Positions 7,991 through 17,609 of a stretch of 37,745 bases of DNA are shown piece after piece. Within the stretch, counting starts at the first letter, position 1; the number at the start of each line of letters is the position of its first letter. Made by a program: the position numbers and the translations under genes. The notes under the pieces were generated by a model. That model had not been told where the DNA came from and did not search any database. It saw only the letters and a program-made list of their open reading frames with translations. Origin of the DNA: Candidatus Coatesiibacteriota bacterium (GTDB taxonomy: Bacteria > JAFGND01); NCBI GenBank assembly GCA_016927185.1, contig JAFGND010000073.1:1-37745 (forward strand). The letters are read 5' to 3'.

Positions 7991-9475
7991 CTATTTTTGA
8001 TTTATGAATTTCTCTACTGCTTTCAAAATGCTGTCTTCGCCAATATATAAATCATTATTAATCAATGCTGCAGGGATATCTCCTGTTTTGTTGTGCTTTC
8101 TCTCAATCTCTGCCAGATTTGCATAGTTAGATTTAACATTTATATCATAATATATTATTTCAACAGGATGAACAAGACTTAAAGGAATCAGTTTTTTTAT
8201 CAGAAAAGACTTGCATTTCTCACAATCATAAGAATAGAAAAATTCAATCAGCATGACATTCTTGTTTTTCTTGAATTTCTTGATAGCTTTGAAAAGCTTT
8301 TTGGGTAATGCATTGGTGATTTCTTCGAAGCCTACGAAATAATTATCTTCAAAATACATTGCAGGAACAATTTCCTTTTTTGCCTTAAACCTTCTGTTCA
8401 GATATTCTTTGCAGTAAAAATTTTCAGATACTGATATATCCAGAGCTTTTATCTGAAAGTCTCTGTATATTTCCTTTATTCTTTCCAGCATTCCTATAAC
8501 TGCAGCGCATTTAGGACAATCTGACTTGTAAAAGATGACAACTGGCATCAGTTTATTCCTGTCAACCGCCTTGAAAGACTTTTTTTCATAATATTCATGA
8601 ACTTTGCTTAGAAATTTTGAAATTCTTTGCTTGAAAATCCTGTCATCCTCAAATCTTGATTCAGCCTTGATTGTTCCAGCCTTTATTGAGTGGAGTTCCC
8701 GCTTTTTCTTATCCCATACTATTCTAACCCAGACTGCTTCTCCCCCACCCTCGTCAGCATTTATTATATACGATTTTCCTTCCTTGTTCAAGGTAACAGT
8801 TTCTGAAAAGCCGCTGGATTTTTTCTCTTTTTCTCCTAAAATCAACAAAGGAGCATTAATCCTGTAGGCTATCCACCTGTTTTCCGAATGATGCAATCTT
8901 GATACAAGAATAATGAAATCGCATCCTGAAAGTTCCTTAGAAATACTTCGAAAGGAATCCTTGTAGTCATCCACTTTATATTCTCTTGATTTTTTTGTTT
9001 CCCTTGATATAAGGCTGATAAAAGCAAACTCAAGATTTTTTTTCTTGAATCTCATATATGGTTTAAGCGGTAAATTATTAATCATCTTTATATTTGTAGC
9101 TATTATTGGCATCTTTGCAAATTCCTTATTAGAAAACATAGATGAACCTTTAAATAGTTCATTTTCACCAATAGCTATCACAGAATATTCAAGTGAATTA
9201 TATATGTCCAGACATAAAGTGTCTGCTTCAGGCTTGAAAACCTGGTATTCAGAAGAAATGAAATTACCTCCATCAATCAATAAAACATCTTTGTCTATCT
9301 TTTTCAATGAATCGACAATAGCTCTTCTTTTATTAAGACCTTCATATGGAAGATCGGGACATGCACATGCTCCAAATCTCGCTTCTGAATTTGCAGTGAA
9401 AGCTATTGTAAGAGTATCAAAATCCTCTTCCTGACACAAGATATTGATAAACAAGAGAAAAACAACAGATAGCAT
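7991..9475 (-). CDS. Degenerate 5'-nucleotidase-like protein fused to two thioredoxin-like domains
   Basis: The 494-residue protein has a short signal peptide (about 1-14, ending INILC) and an N-terminal half resembling the metallophosphoesterase domain of UshA-type 5'-nucleotidases. Signature residues are altered: the usual DxH motif reads TANSEARFGACACP, the GNHE motif reads AIGENEL (102-107), and the GHxH site reads LGEKE. LLIDGGN (66-71) is kept. The CxC at 37-39 resembles a known subgroup with a Cys pair in place of the metal-binding His. The C-terminal half contains two thioredoxin/glutaredoxin-like folds, with CPKC (320-323) plus cis-Pro IVPAMY, and CEKC (418-421) plus DIPAAL. It begins two bases after the rlmN stop. 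It is probably periplasmic, with a redox or metal-handling role; catalytic phosphoesterase activity is doubtful. Confidence 0.7.
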   Translation of the reverse strand: MLSVVFLLFINILCQEEDFDTLTIAFTANSEARFGACACPDLPYEGLNKRRAIVDSLKKIDKDVLLIDGGNFISSEYQVFKPEADTLCLDIYNSLEYSVIAIGENELFKGSSMFSNKEFAKMPIIATNIKMINNLPLKPYMRFKKKNLEFAFISLISRETKKSREYKVDDYKDSFRSISKELSGCDFIILVSRLHHSENRWIAYRINAPLLILGEKEKKSSGFSETVTLNKEGKSYIINADEGGGEAVWVRIVWDKKKRELHSIKAGTIKAESRFEDDRIFKQRISKFLSKVHEYYEKKSFKAVDRNKLMPVVIFYKSDCPKCAAVIGMLERIKEIYRDFQIKALDISVSENFYCKEYLNRRFKAKKEIVPAMYFEDNYFVGFEEITNALPKKLFKAIKKFKKNKNVMLIEFFYSYDCEKCKSFLIKKLIPLSLVHPVEIIYYDINVKSNYANLAEIERKHNKTGDIPAALINNDLYIGEDSILKAVEKFINQK

Positions 9476-9477
9476 CT

Positions 9478-10494
9478 TTATAACTCAGCACCCAGCTGAC
9501 CGCAACCAGCCAGAATCTCACTACCCTTGCTGAATCGCACTGTTATTGTCGCTTTACCACTCATTAAATATGTCCTGAATTTATCTATCTCGAAACTATC
9601 TGGTTTCTTGTATCTGGCTGATGGAATTGGGTTGTAAGGGATAATATTTATCTTGCACGGTATTTCCCTTGTTAATTCAAGTAAATGCCTGGCATCATCT
9701 CGTGAATCATTAACTCCAGAAATCAATACGTATTCGAATGTTATTTTCCTGCCCGTTTTATCGGTATAGTATTTAGCGGCATTCAGTAACTCCCGTATTG
9801 GATATTTTCTTGCTATTGGCATTAATTCAGTTCTTGTTTTCTCGGATACTGAATTAAGGCTTATGGCAACACCAATCTTTGGCATTTTATCAGCAATATA
9901 TACTATCCCATGAGGAATGCCAGAGGTTGAAATTGTAATCCTTTTAGGCGAAATGGTAAGTCCATAATCTGAAGTGATTACCTCGATCGCTTTTTCTATT
10001 TCAGTCAAATTGAACATGGGTTCTCCCATACCCATAAACACTACCCTATCAATAAGATTGCTTCTCTTGAAGTATAATAATTGCGAAATCATTTCATAAG
10101 CTTCAAGATTCCTCTTGAATTTGATTCTTGCAGTTGCACAAAATCTGCATCCCAGTTTGCAGCCTGCCTGGCATGAGATACATACGGTATGCCTGTTTTG
10201 TTCTTTCATCCATACAGTTTCAATAATTGCTCTATCCTCCATTCTGAGTGCCAGTTTTATTGTTTTATCATCTTCAGATTTAATAGTTTTTATCAATTTG
10301 GGGAGTTTTATATAAAAATCACTTTCCAGTTTTTCCTTAAGTTTTTTTGGCAGATCTGTCATTTCATCAAAAGAAGTGGCATCTTTCTTGAATAACCATA
10401 ACCATATCTGATCTTTTCTGAAAGGCTTTTCATTATAATCCTCAAGTTTTTTTTCTATATAATCTATGGCTCCCTTATAAATATTATTCTTCAT
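9478..10494 (-). CDS. rlmN: Dual-specificity rRNA/tRNA (adenine-C2) methyltransferase RlmN
   Basis: This radical SAM enzyme methylates C2 of A2503 in 23S rRNA and A37 in tRNA. The 4Fe-4S site is C112-KLG-C116-RF-C119, preceded by CISCQAG. The SAM-binding VVFMGMGEPMFN and ITISTSGIPHGI follow. The methyl-carrying cysteine is Cys331 in the C-terminal AGCGQLGAEL. Length from the ATG at 10494 is 338 residues, normal for the family. A TTG at 10503 is possible, but AAAGG lies at a better distance (11 bases) from the ATG. Upstream a TTGACA (10560-10555) with TATTGC (10537-10532) at 17-base spacing is a plausible promoter. It is first of a three-gene minus-strand series. Confidence 0.96.
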   Translation of the reverse strand: MKNNIYKGAIDYIEKKLEDYNEKPFRKDQIWLWLFKKDATSFDEMTDLPKKLKEKLESDFYIKLPKLIKTIKSEDDKTIKLALRMEDRAIIETVWMKEQNRHTVCISCQAGCKLGCRFCATARIKFKRNLEAYEMISQLLYFKRSNLIDRVVFMGMGEPMFNLTEIEKAIEVITSDYGLTISPKRITISTSGIPHGIVYIADKMPKIGVAISLNSVSEKTRTELMPIARKYPIRELLNAAKYYTDKTGRKITFEYVLISGVNDSRDDARHLLELTREIPCKINIIPYNPIPSARYKKPDSFEIDKFRTYLMSGKATITVRFSKGSEILAGCGQLGAEL

Positions 10495-10604
10495 GTCTGC
10501 CAAAGCCTTTCATTAAAAAATCTGTCAGGAGGCAATAAAAATTCAAGAATGTCTTGTCAACAAATTCGCTTCTTTGAGATTGGACATAAAAGCAAGGAGA
10601 AATT

Positions 10605-10937
10605 ATGCCTGATATCTGGGATAGTTTACATAAAGCAGCAAATGATGTACTAAACACTGCAGAGGAAATTGCAAATGATCTTGGAGAAGAAGCAAAAATA
10701 TCTTCATTAGTGAGTAAGAAAAATCAATATTTAAGGCAAATTGGTGAGTTTGTTTATAACAATTCAAGTATTGACAGCTTTTCTTTAGAAGACCCAGCAA
10801 TAAAAAACCTTTTTTTGAAAATAAAGGAGCTTGATTATAAAATAGAGGAAATAAAAAACAAGAAAATGAATAATTGTAATAGCAAAGATAATCAGCAGGA
10901 AGAAAGAGAGGAAAATAAAAATGCTGAAAATACTTAG
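10605..10937 (+). CDS. Small coiled-coil protein, hypothetical
   Basis: A 110-residue soluble, charged, mostly helical protein preceded by AAGGAG with ideal spacing. Residues 27-85 (LGEEAKISSLVSKKNQYLRQ ... DPAIKNLFLKIKELDYKIEE) resemble the helical N-terminus of small Firmicutes-type zinc-ribbon proteins (...I..L..EI..LY..LG ... DPEIK...EI..L...I). No zinc-ribbon cysteines follow; the tail is a low-complexity Asn/Gln/Glu stretch. Its last 17 bases overlap the next gene, which points to co-transcription with the lipoprotein and MORN genes. Function unknown. Confidence 0.75.
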   Translation: MPDIWDSLHKAANDVLNTAEEIANDLGEEAKISSLVSKKNQYLRQIGEFVYNNSSIDSFSLEDPAIKNLFLKIKELDYKIEEIKNKKMNNCNSKDNQQEEREENKNAENT

Positions 10938-11343
10938 AATTCTATTTATTGTATCGCTTTTTGCCTTGATTTCTCTAGCCTGTTTTGGCAAAAAGGATAA
11001 TGAAACAAGACCATCAGGATCAGATGCAACTAAAAATGTCTCCGCCCCAGTAACAACAGGTGACAAGAAGCTGCCGGATGATTTACCATTACTTGAGGGA
11101 AGCACAATAATAATGGTAACAGAAAAGAATGCAGTTGTTCAGCTAAAATCCAATGATCTTAACAAGGCATTCAAAGATTACAGGGCATTACTCAAGAAAG
11201 ATGGATGGTCCGAATTTGGAGTATTACTTGCAGATGAGAATTCTACAGTCAAGCAAGTGCAAGTATCAAAAGGTGACAAAAAGTGGACTTTACAGTTTTC
11301 AATGAATGAAGGACTTATTAATATATCATTCCAGCCTGCATAA
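10921..11343 (+). CDS. Small lipoprotein, hypothetical
   Basis: A 140-residue protein with a signal peptide and lipobox ISLAC (Cys21), followed by a Lys/Asp/Thr-rich linker. The domain from about residue 55 begins LPDDLPLLEGSTIIMV, a pattern seen in small envelope lipoproteins whose domain starts L..DLPLYPGA. The residues after Cys21 (FGKKDN) are not an acidic surface-export signal, unlike the lipoprotein at 467-1582, so retention in the periplasm is more likely. Its start overlaps the preceding gene by 17 bases, with GAGAGG as ribosome site. Function unknown. Confidence 0.75.
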   Translation: MLKILRILFIVSLFALISLACFGKKDNETRPSGSDATKNVSAPVTTGDKKLPDDLPLLEGSTIIMVTEKNAVVQLKSNDLNKAFKDYRALLKKDGWSEFGVLLADENSTVKQVQVSKGDKKWTLQFSMNEGLINISFQPA

Positions 11344-11355
11344 AGTAATGAGAGA

Positions 11356-11856
11356 ATGCTGAAAACAGTCTTTTTTATTTTGTTCGTCTTTGTCGGTTTT
11401 TCATACTCGATATCCATATATTTCGATAAAGATGATATACAGGTTCCAGGGACATTCAAATGGGAATGGATGAGAGTTGTTGAACTTGATGCAAGCGACA
11501 GACCAACTGGAGAAGCAAAAGATTACTGGTCAGGTGGAGGAAGATTAAAGGGAACAGGTAAGTTTATAAAGGGACAAGAAGAAGGTTTATGGACTTACTA
11601 CCACAGAAATGGACAAAAAGAAAAAGAAGGTTATTTCAAAAATGGCAAACCTGAGGGGAAATGGACATTCTGGCATACAAATGGAAAAATAGACAGAGTT
11701 GGTATGTTCAAGAATGGATTTTATGAGGGCATCTGGTTATTCTATTATGAAAGCGGAATAAAAAAAGCTGAAGGGCAATTCATTGAAGGTGATCCCGTAA
11801 GGGGAACCTGGAAATTCTGGAATAGCTTCGGGACACCGGAAGACTTTATTTATTAG
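11356..11856 (+). CDS. Secreted MORN-variant repeat protein (YwqK-like)
   Basis: A 166-residue protein with a signal peptide (about 1-18) and at least four MORN-variant repeats of about 23 residues: GQEEGLWTYYHRNGQKEKEG, GKPEGKWTFWHTNGKIDRVG, GFYEGIWLFYYESGIKKAEG, then GTWKFWNSFG. Repeats of this kind are found in proteins labelled YwqK-family 'antitoxin', a name with little support here because no toxin gene is adjacent. It follows the lipoprotein gene by 12 bases and ends convergently with sprA, the two stops overlapping at TTAG. Probably a periplasmic or surface binding or structural protein. Confidence 0.8.
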   Translation: MLKTVFFILFVFVGFSYSISIYFDKDDIQVPGTFKWEWMRVVELDASDRPTGEAKDYWSGGGRLKGTGKFIKGQEEGLWTYYHRNGQKEKEGYFKNGKPEGKWTFWHTNGKIDRVGMFKNGFYEGIWLFYYESGIKKAEGQFIEGDPVRGTWKFWNSFGTPEDFIY

Positions 11857-14800
11857 AAATAGAACATAATCCAGAGGATAGCATCATTAATTGTTTTCCT
11901 TCCGTTTGCTATTGCCCTGTCATCTTCAACACCATATTCAGCCTGAAGCGCTGCTGTTATTACCTGGAAATTGTATGCTAATGATGGTTTTATAGAGTAT
12001 TTCAATTTGTCGGTAATTGGTTCAGAAGTGTCATTTTGTATTGAAAAATTGGTTTCTCTTGCAAATTCAAGCCCCATGACCAGATCTGTTTTCAGCCTCA
12101 ATCTAATTTTGTATACAAATGGTATAATAGGCAGATAAAAACCATTGGGTTTATTGAATGCATATGTAAGAGCAACTGCATCTTTATGCGTTTTTGAATC
12201 TGTTATAGGGAATGATCCCGAAAAAGCCTTCTCTTGAGTTTTGCTGTAACTGTCTTCAACAGATACTTGAAGCCTGAACGGGAACTGGAATGTAATCTTG
12301 AATCTGGGTTCCATATGCCAACCATTGGTTTCCTTATTTGGTATTATTTCTTCATTCTTGTCCAGTTCACCTACTATATCCCATGAAGTACTGTAACTGC
12401 TTCCAACAGTAACTTCTTCAAACATCTTTTTTATTCCAAGCATATTGTGTACATCATTGATAACAAGAGCTAATTTAGGCCAGATTCTCTGCTTACTTCC
12501 TTCAGGATTGTCAAGATAATGGCTCTTTGTAACTCTATATTCATAGTCAGTTGTAAATTGAATGGAGGGTATTGGTTGTAGGCCACTACCCAATCCATAA
12601 GTTATTTCTTTGTCTCTTCTTCTTATTTCACCTTCATCAGGCAAATCCTCGATACCCCAACCCATCTGATATTTAAGATTTGGTCTATTCAATAAATCAT
12701 AGACTTCAGTTTTTTTCGTTATTGTTATGTTCCCCCTTAGTGGCATTATTGGCTTTGAAAGAGCACCTAATTGAAGGGCAATCCATTTTGGACTTCCAGC
12801 TTCTATTTCATTTTTCTTTGTAGATGTTGTATCATCCAGATCATCGAACTCATCCATGTCAATGGATTTTCCTTCCTTGCTTCCTCCAAGCATATAGAAA
12901 AATCTTGAAAGTGCAAAACTGTTATCCAGCCTTAAAGTATTTGTATTATCAACATTTCTTATATCTTTTGTAGTATCAGCTTGTTCCTGTCTTAACTCAG
13001 GTCTATGATCCTCCCTGAATGTAGTTGTATAACTTATTCCCGGCTGCATAACTTGCAATATACTTAATTGATAAGAGCCGTTTACTACCTGTTCTCTTCC
13101 TACTTCAGGACCAATATTCACTCCAGCAAACTCCTGCTTGTAATTCCTGTCCCTGTATATATTTATACCATATGCTGTTGTTAGATTCTTGAAGAACTGG
13201 GTTTCAAGACCGAATTCCTCAGTAATCTTCATTTCCATTGTCCTGTCTCTTAGATAACTCTCATTTTCTTCAGCAATATCATAACTATGACCAAATTTAT
13301 GGGATAGACTCCCTCCAAGATTGAATTTTGTAGGAATATAGTGGAAATTAAGCCATTTCAAATCAAGATATTTGTCAATTTGCCTGTTGAACGCATATTT
13401 TAGTCTATAGTCATAAGTTTCCAGAGTATCAGCAAGCACAGGACCTCTTTCCCTGTTATAACTATAAGCAAACTCGCCTGACAGGTTATTTAAAATATAA
13501 TTCTCATAAAAGGTTTTTGATGGCCCTTGCTTGCCTGCCTTGAATGAAAAAGCATTCTCCCTGTAAGTTGTTTTTTCCTTGTCCCTTTCCATTTCTTCAA
13601 GTTCTATATCAGTACCTGTCTTGTAGAACGGAATATCTCTCTTTAAAGACAAACTATAGGTCGCTGGCAACTGCAAGCGCCAGTTTTGATTGAAAAACTT
13701 GTCCAGATTTAAAGTCATACTTCCTGTGTATGATCTCTGGTCTTTTTCGCTTGGCTTGCTTTCTCCAAGGCTATAGAAATGACCATCAATCTCCCGCACA
13801 TCACCCTTTATTTCCATGAAATCAGCCCATTTATTATCAAGTGTGATTCGTTTTGCATAGCCACTTTTTACAATCACGTCCCTTAAATGGATTTCATCTA
13901 TCCAGACTTCACTGTCAATCATTACTCTTGTATTGTTTTCCAAGCCAATCGCCATCCATGTTATGTTATTAAGGTTTGGAAGACCTTTTATCGAGTACGG
14001 ACCTCTTGTAAATACTATGGTTCTGTCTTTCTTTATGCTATCAGGAATTGCATCCTTCAAATCTGTCCATTCCTTGAGAAGGAATTCAGCTCTTTTCCAG
14101 CCAATTATCGTTTTACATCTATATTCATAATAATTAAGACTATCAGCACCTACTCTCATCCATATAGTTGTCTTGTCATCCTTGCCATGAATCCAGAATG
14201 CAAATTTCCTGTAGTTCAATATATTCATTGCAGCTGGTAATGCTTTATGTGTCTGAGCATAATGACCAGGTCTTATATTCTCAATATTCAAGCAAAGAGA
14301 TTGTTCCTGCTTTACATCTCCATTTTCATCTATTCCAGGGTCTACACCAGGAGGGGGATCCTTCCTGTAATCCTCATTATCTCTGGTATTTTTTACTGTA
14401 ACCTCAAACTTCTCATCAGGTTTTACTGAATTGGTACTGTCAGCAGTAGAAACATTATCATTGAGCCATGTTGATCCCTCTACTTCAAGGGCTGCAATTG
14501 AAATCTTTGTTTTAGTTTTCTGGCCATAAACTCTCATTCTAGCATAACGCAAATATGCAAGGTCAGGCGAACCGAATTTCCTTGTATAGCCAGTATGCAA
14601 GGGTATTTTATATAGCATATAACCCGCCTTGTTTGTTCCTGCCTTATATAAAGACTGCCCTATTCTTATAGTATAGCTATAGAAGTGATTTTGTCTATCA
14701 AGAGATCCATTAGCATCAAGATCTTCAGTATCATGATGCCTGTTGTTTTCAGTTCCATTTATTCCTCTATATTTGTCAGGATTTTCTGGATCATTCTTTG

Positions 14801-17609
14801 CATCTTCATCCCCCTTGAACCAGTAATTATCTCTATTCCTGTCTGGAGGACTATATGGACCTGTTTCAAGAGAATCTGGCGTCATATCAATTCCAACATC
14901 ATCTGTATCAACATTCCAGGTCGGATTTCTCTTTGAATCAGATCGCCAAAGCCTTTCATCATTCAATATACCATCATTATTGGCATCCTCATTCATGTAT
15001 CCACCAAGATCAATAGATATATAACCTTCATTATGATCAGCTTTCAACCACAGGACTAAATAACGTTTCTCAGAAAAATCTACACCTCCAGAATCCAGGC
15101 ATTTCATTAATGAAGTCCAGGAATCTTCAGTTTCCGAGAAATTCCTTGGTTCCATATACAGGAAAAGCAAGTCTACACTCTCATCTCCTACCTTGGTTCC
15201 CGTAATATTATCAAATACATATTTCTTTAATTTACTGACATTCCAGTATACAAGATTCCCTCTTCTCAATGTATCCTGTGGATCTGCAATAGAATCCTGG
15301 GAACCAGAATACCAACCTTCCCTTCTTATTCCTAATGGATATGAATTATTGACATTTTCCATATCATCAATATATCCAAATATTTTTGTATTTGGATTAG
15401 GGAAATTTCTTGCAATTTCTGCTGTCAAGTTGAATTCACTCTGTTTATTGGTTTTAATGAATGGAAGGTTATCTATCCATTCGGTCAGAAATTCTGGCTT
15501 GAATTTTAAAGCTAAATCAACATCTCCAGCAGTTATCTTTTGTGGTTCAGAGCCTACTTCAGGTTTATCTTCAATAGTCTGTGTATTCTCATACATCCAT
15601 GTTGTTCCAATCAATGATTCATCGAAAAAGTTATATATAGTCCTGAAACCAAGTAATGTCTTACTTGATTGTGCAAGAAAAGTTGCGAATTCAAAGAGTA
15701 TTTTCACCTTGTCATTTGGACCTGGTGGTTTGAAAATAGTAACAATACCTGCTGCATAATTAATGCTGTAATCCTTATCCTTTTTCAGAAGTGTATCATT
15801 GACATAGACTAATTCACTACCTTCCAATATACTCGTTTGCCCAAGGCTATAAGTAGAACTGGATCCCTTGGATGTTGTAAATAAAATATATTTCCTGTCA
15901 TTAGGAAGTGGATCCTTCTTGAAATAAGCAGTCTCATTTATATTATTTAAAGTATCAGCGATAAATGGCATGAATTTATATGATGTTCTTCCATCTCTAG
16001 TGACTATTTGAGAAGGGAAGAAAATATGTCCCCGTTGAGTATCAATAAGATTTGATTTCAGCTTGCCATTTTCGTCTGCCATACCCAGTATCTGCAGAAA
16101 AGTCTTGGCGCTACTCCCTTTCCCTTGAGTATATTCATACTGGGTAGATTGCTTGTTATCATAACCTATTGTCAATGTAACTGCTGTCGGATCAAGATTG
16201 ATAGCATTAAGAGAGTATATTCCCATATGCTGATATTCCCATGTTTTGTTATCAAGTCCCTCTTTCGATGGTGGTGATGAATTAGTCGGCTTTATTATTT
16301 TCAATCTCAGATTCTGGAAATCAGTTTTATCTCCTATCCATCTTTGAGTTCTTTTATCAATATAGACAGCAGCAAGACACTTGTCTCTTTCTATCGGGGT
16401 ATTAAGGTATATGAGACCTGCTGTATCAGCATAAACTATGAAATCCTGAGAGCTGCCTCTGTAAAGCAGTTTCCAGTATCCTCTTCTCCAGTGATTTGGA
16501 TTGGTTGTATCTGGATTTGACTCAGAAGGATCAAGAAATGCCTGACCAAAACCTGCATCATTTCCTGTTGAATCAAGGGTTGATACATATAAATAAACAC
16601 TATCAACAGGTGATTTGTTGCCGAGGCTGTCAGAACTTATAAAGTAGTATTGGTTTTTCAGCCAATCAAGATCATTTATTTGAAGAGAATCTACCTGAGT
16701 CTGACCAGAAAATTCCTTTCTCTGTCTTTGCCCCTCTTCAAGACTTGCTACTGTAATAAATTCCCAGCCCCCAACCTTGAATCTTGCCCTTGCACCAAAC
16801 AAGCCTTTATGTGGGATATTATATGACAGGAATTCAGGTCCCGTGATACCCAATTCTATGTCCCCGGCTGAGATTTCCTGTATAATCTCATCTTCCTCAC
16901 CTTTATACTCAATCTGAACCTTGTTCTTTCCTTCAAGCTCGTTTCTTGTAGAATCATAATCCAGAAGTACAGATAATTTTGTTCCAATAGTTCCCTTAGC
17001 TAACACTTTAAGTTCCTGCTTCATGCCTACCTGAGTAGTCTCATTGCTTCCGTATTCATCAGGTGGAGCATCCGTTTTATACTTACCAGCACCTACTGCA
17101 AGTCTCTGGTGACCTGAGACATCCAGTTTTCCACCTTTTCCAAAAGCCCTGTTCCACCATTCAGGTCCGAAACTTGGTAATTCAATCTCAGGTATGAGAC
17201 CTTGATTTTCTTTTTCCTTTGTTGCAAGAAGTTCAGCTACCTGCACTTCCGTAATAGTCTTCTCGTATTCTATTTCAAAAGATCGCTGCAGATAATAATC
17301 AAGTTTCTCAAGTCTTACTAGTCCATAGGGAAATTTTAGCTGCTTGTCCTCAAGAGATATTGTAATTGTATTAAATTCAGGTAATATAGTCCATTTTATC
17401 TGAACAGGAAGCGCTTCGTATTCAAGCCATGACATTTCTTCAAGTTTCCGGTTATTTCTTTCATAATCGTCAATCTTGCTTTCCATATCAACTAGTTTAG
17501 GTCTGTAATTGAAGAAACTGCCATACCAATTGAAATACTCCATGTCAGCAAACAGGATTGCTGGAAGTACCAGAAAGAATATTAATAAGTACTTCAGTTT
17601 TATAGCCAT
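11853..17609 (-). CDS. sprA: T9SS outer-membrane translocon SprA
   Basis: The 1918-residue protein is the very large beta-barrel channel through which type IX secretion substrates leave the cell. It has a signal peptide (about 1-21), the SprA N-terminal region with LPSFGPEWWNRAFGKGGKLD and GISAGDIELGITGPE-like motifs near residues 145-270, long stretches of alternating beta-strand sequence, and a C-terminal aromatic IMFYF typical of outer-membrane proteins. The Flavobacterium homologue is about 2400 residues, so this form is compact. Three proteins in the window carry matching sorting domains. It is last in a minus-strand run beginning with the LCP gene; its start overlaps the mtnA end by ten bases. 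The only ribosome site, AAGGA, abuts the ATG, so translation may be coupled to mtnA. Other T9SS genes are not present here. Confidence 0.93.
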   Translation of the reverse strand: MAIKLKYLLIFFLVLPAILFADMEYFNWYGSFFNYRPKLVDMESKIDDYERNNRKLEEMSWLEYEALPVQIKWTILPEFNTITISLEDKQLKFPYGLVRLEKLDYYLQRSFEIEYEKTITEVQVAELLATKEKENQGLIPEIELPSFGPEWWNRAFGKGGKLDVSGHQRLAVGAGKYKTDAPPDEYGSNETTQVGMKQELKVLAKGTIGTKLSVLLDYDSTRNELEGKNKVQIEYKGEEDEIIQEISAGDIELGITGPEFLSYNIPHKGLFGARARFKVGGWEFITVASLEEGQRQRKEFSGQTQVDSLQINDLDWLKNQYYFISSDSLGNKSPVDSVYLYVSTLDSTGNDAGFGQAFLDPSESNPDTTNPNHWRRGYWKLLYRGSSQDFIVYADTAGLIYLNTPIERDKCLAAVYIDKRTQRWIGDKTDFQNLRLKIIKPTNSSPPSKEGLDNKTWEYQHMGIYSLNAINLDPTAVTLTIGYDNKQSTQYEYTQGKGSSAKTFLQILGMADENGKLKSNLIDTQRGHIFFPSQIVTRDGRTSYKFMPFIADTLNNINETAYFKKDPLPNDRKYILFTTSKGSSSTYSLGQTSILEGSELVYVNDTLLKKDKDYSINYAAGIVTIFKPPGPNDKVKILFEFATFLAQSSKTLLGFRTIYNFFDESLIGTTWMYENTQTIEDKPEVGSEPQKITAGDVDLALKFKPEFLTEWIDNLPFIKTNKQSEFNLTAEIARNFPNPNTKIFGYIDDMENVNNSYPLGIRREGWYSGSQDSIADPQDTLRRGNLVYWNVSKLKKYVFDNITGTKVGDESVDLLFLYMEPRNFSETEDSWTSLMKCLDSGGVDFSEKRYLVLWLKADHNEGYISIDLGGYMNEDANNDGILNDERLWRSDSKRNPTWNVDTDDVGIDMTPDSLETGPYSPPDRNRDNYWFKGDEDAKNDPENPDKYRGINGTENNRHHDTEDLDANGSLDRQNHFYSYTIRIGQSLYKAGTNKAGYMLYKIPLHTGYTRKFGSPDLAYLRYARMRVYGQKTKTKISIAALEVEGSTWLNDNVSTADSTNSVKPDEKFEVTVKNTRDNEDYRKDPPPGVDPGIDENGDVKQEQSLCLNIENIRPGHYAQTHKALPAAMNILNYRKFAFWIHGKDDKTTIWMRVGADSLNYYEYRCKTIIGWKRAEFLLKEWTDLKDAIPDSIKKDRTIVFTRGPYSIKGLPNLNNITWMAIGLENNTRVMIDSEVWIDEIHLRDVIVKSGYAKRITLDNKWADFMEIKGDVREIDGHFYSLGESKPSEKDQRSYTGSMTLNLDKFFNQNWRLQLPATYSLSLKRDIPFYKTGTDIELEEMERDKEKTTYRENAFSFKAGKQGPSKTFYENYILNNLSGEFAYSYNRERGPVLADTLETYDYRLKYAFNRQIDKYLDLKWLNFHYIPTKFNLGGSLSHKFGHSYDIAEENESYLRDRTMEMKITEEFGLETQFFKNLTTAYGINIYRDRNYKQEFAGVNIGPEVGREQVVNGSYQLSILQVMQPGISYTTTFREDHRPELRQEQADTTKDIRNVDNTNTLRLDNSFALSRFFYMLGGSKEGKSIDMDEFDDLDDTTSTKKNEIEAGSPKWIALQLGALSKPIMPLRGNITITKKTEVYDLLNRPNLKYQMGWGIEDLPDEGEIRRRDKEITYGLGSGLQPIPSIQFTTDYEYRVTKSHYLDNPEGSKQRIWPKLALVINDVHNMLGIKKMFEEVTVGSSYSTSWDIVGELDKNEEIIPNKETNGWHMEPRFKITFQFPFRLQVSVEDSYSKTQEKAFSGSFPITDSKTHKDAVALTYAFNKPNGFYLPIIPFVYKIRLRLKTDLVMGLEFARETNFSIQNDTSEPITDKLKYSIKPSLAYNFQVITAALQAEYGVEDDRAIANGRKTINDAILWIMFYF

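Noticed and set aside
11356-11856. Antitoxin of a toxin-antitoxin pair (common YwqK label)
   Set aside because: It has a signal peptide and no toxin-like neighbour; the label rests on the repeat family name only.
13887-15759. Several plus-strand open frames of 60-188 codons opposite sprA
   Set aside because: They lack ribosome sites and domain signatures and lie antisense to a clearly coding gene; the same holds for the other opposite-strand frames in the window.
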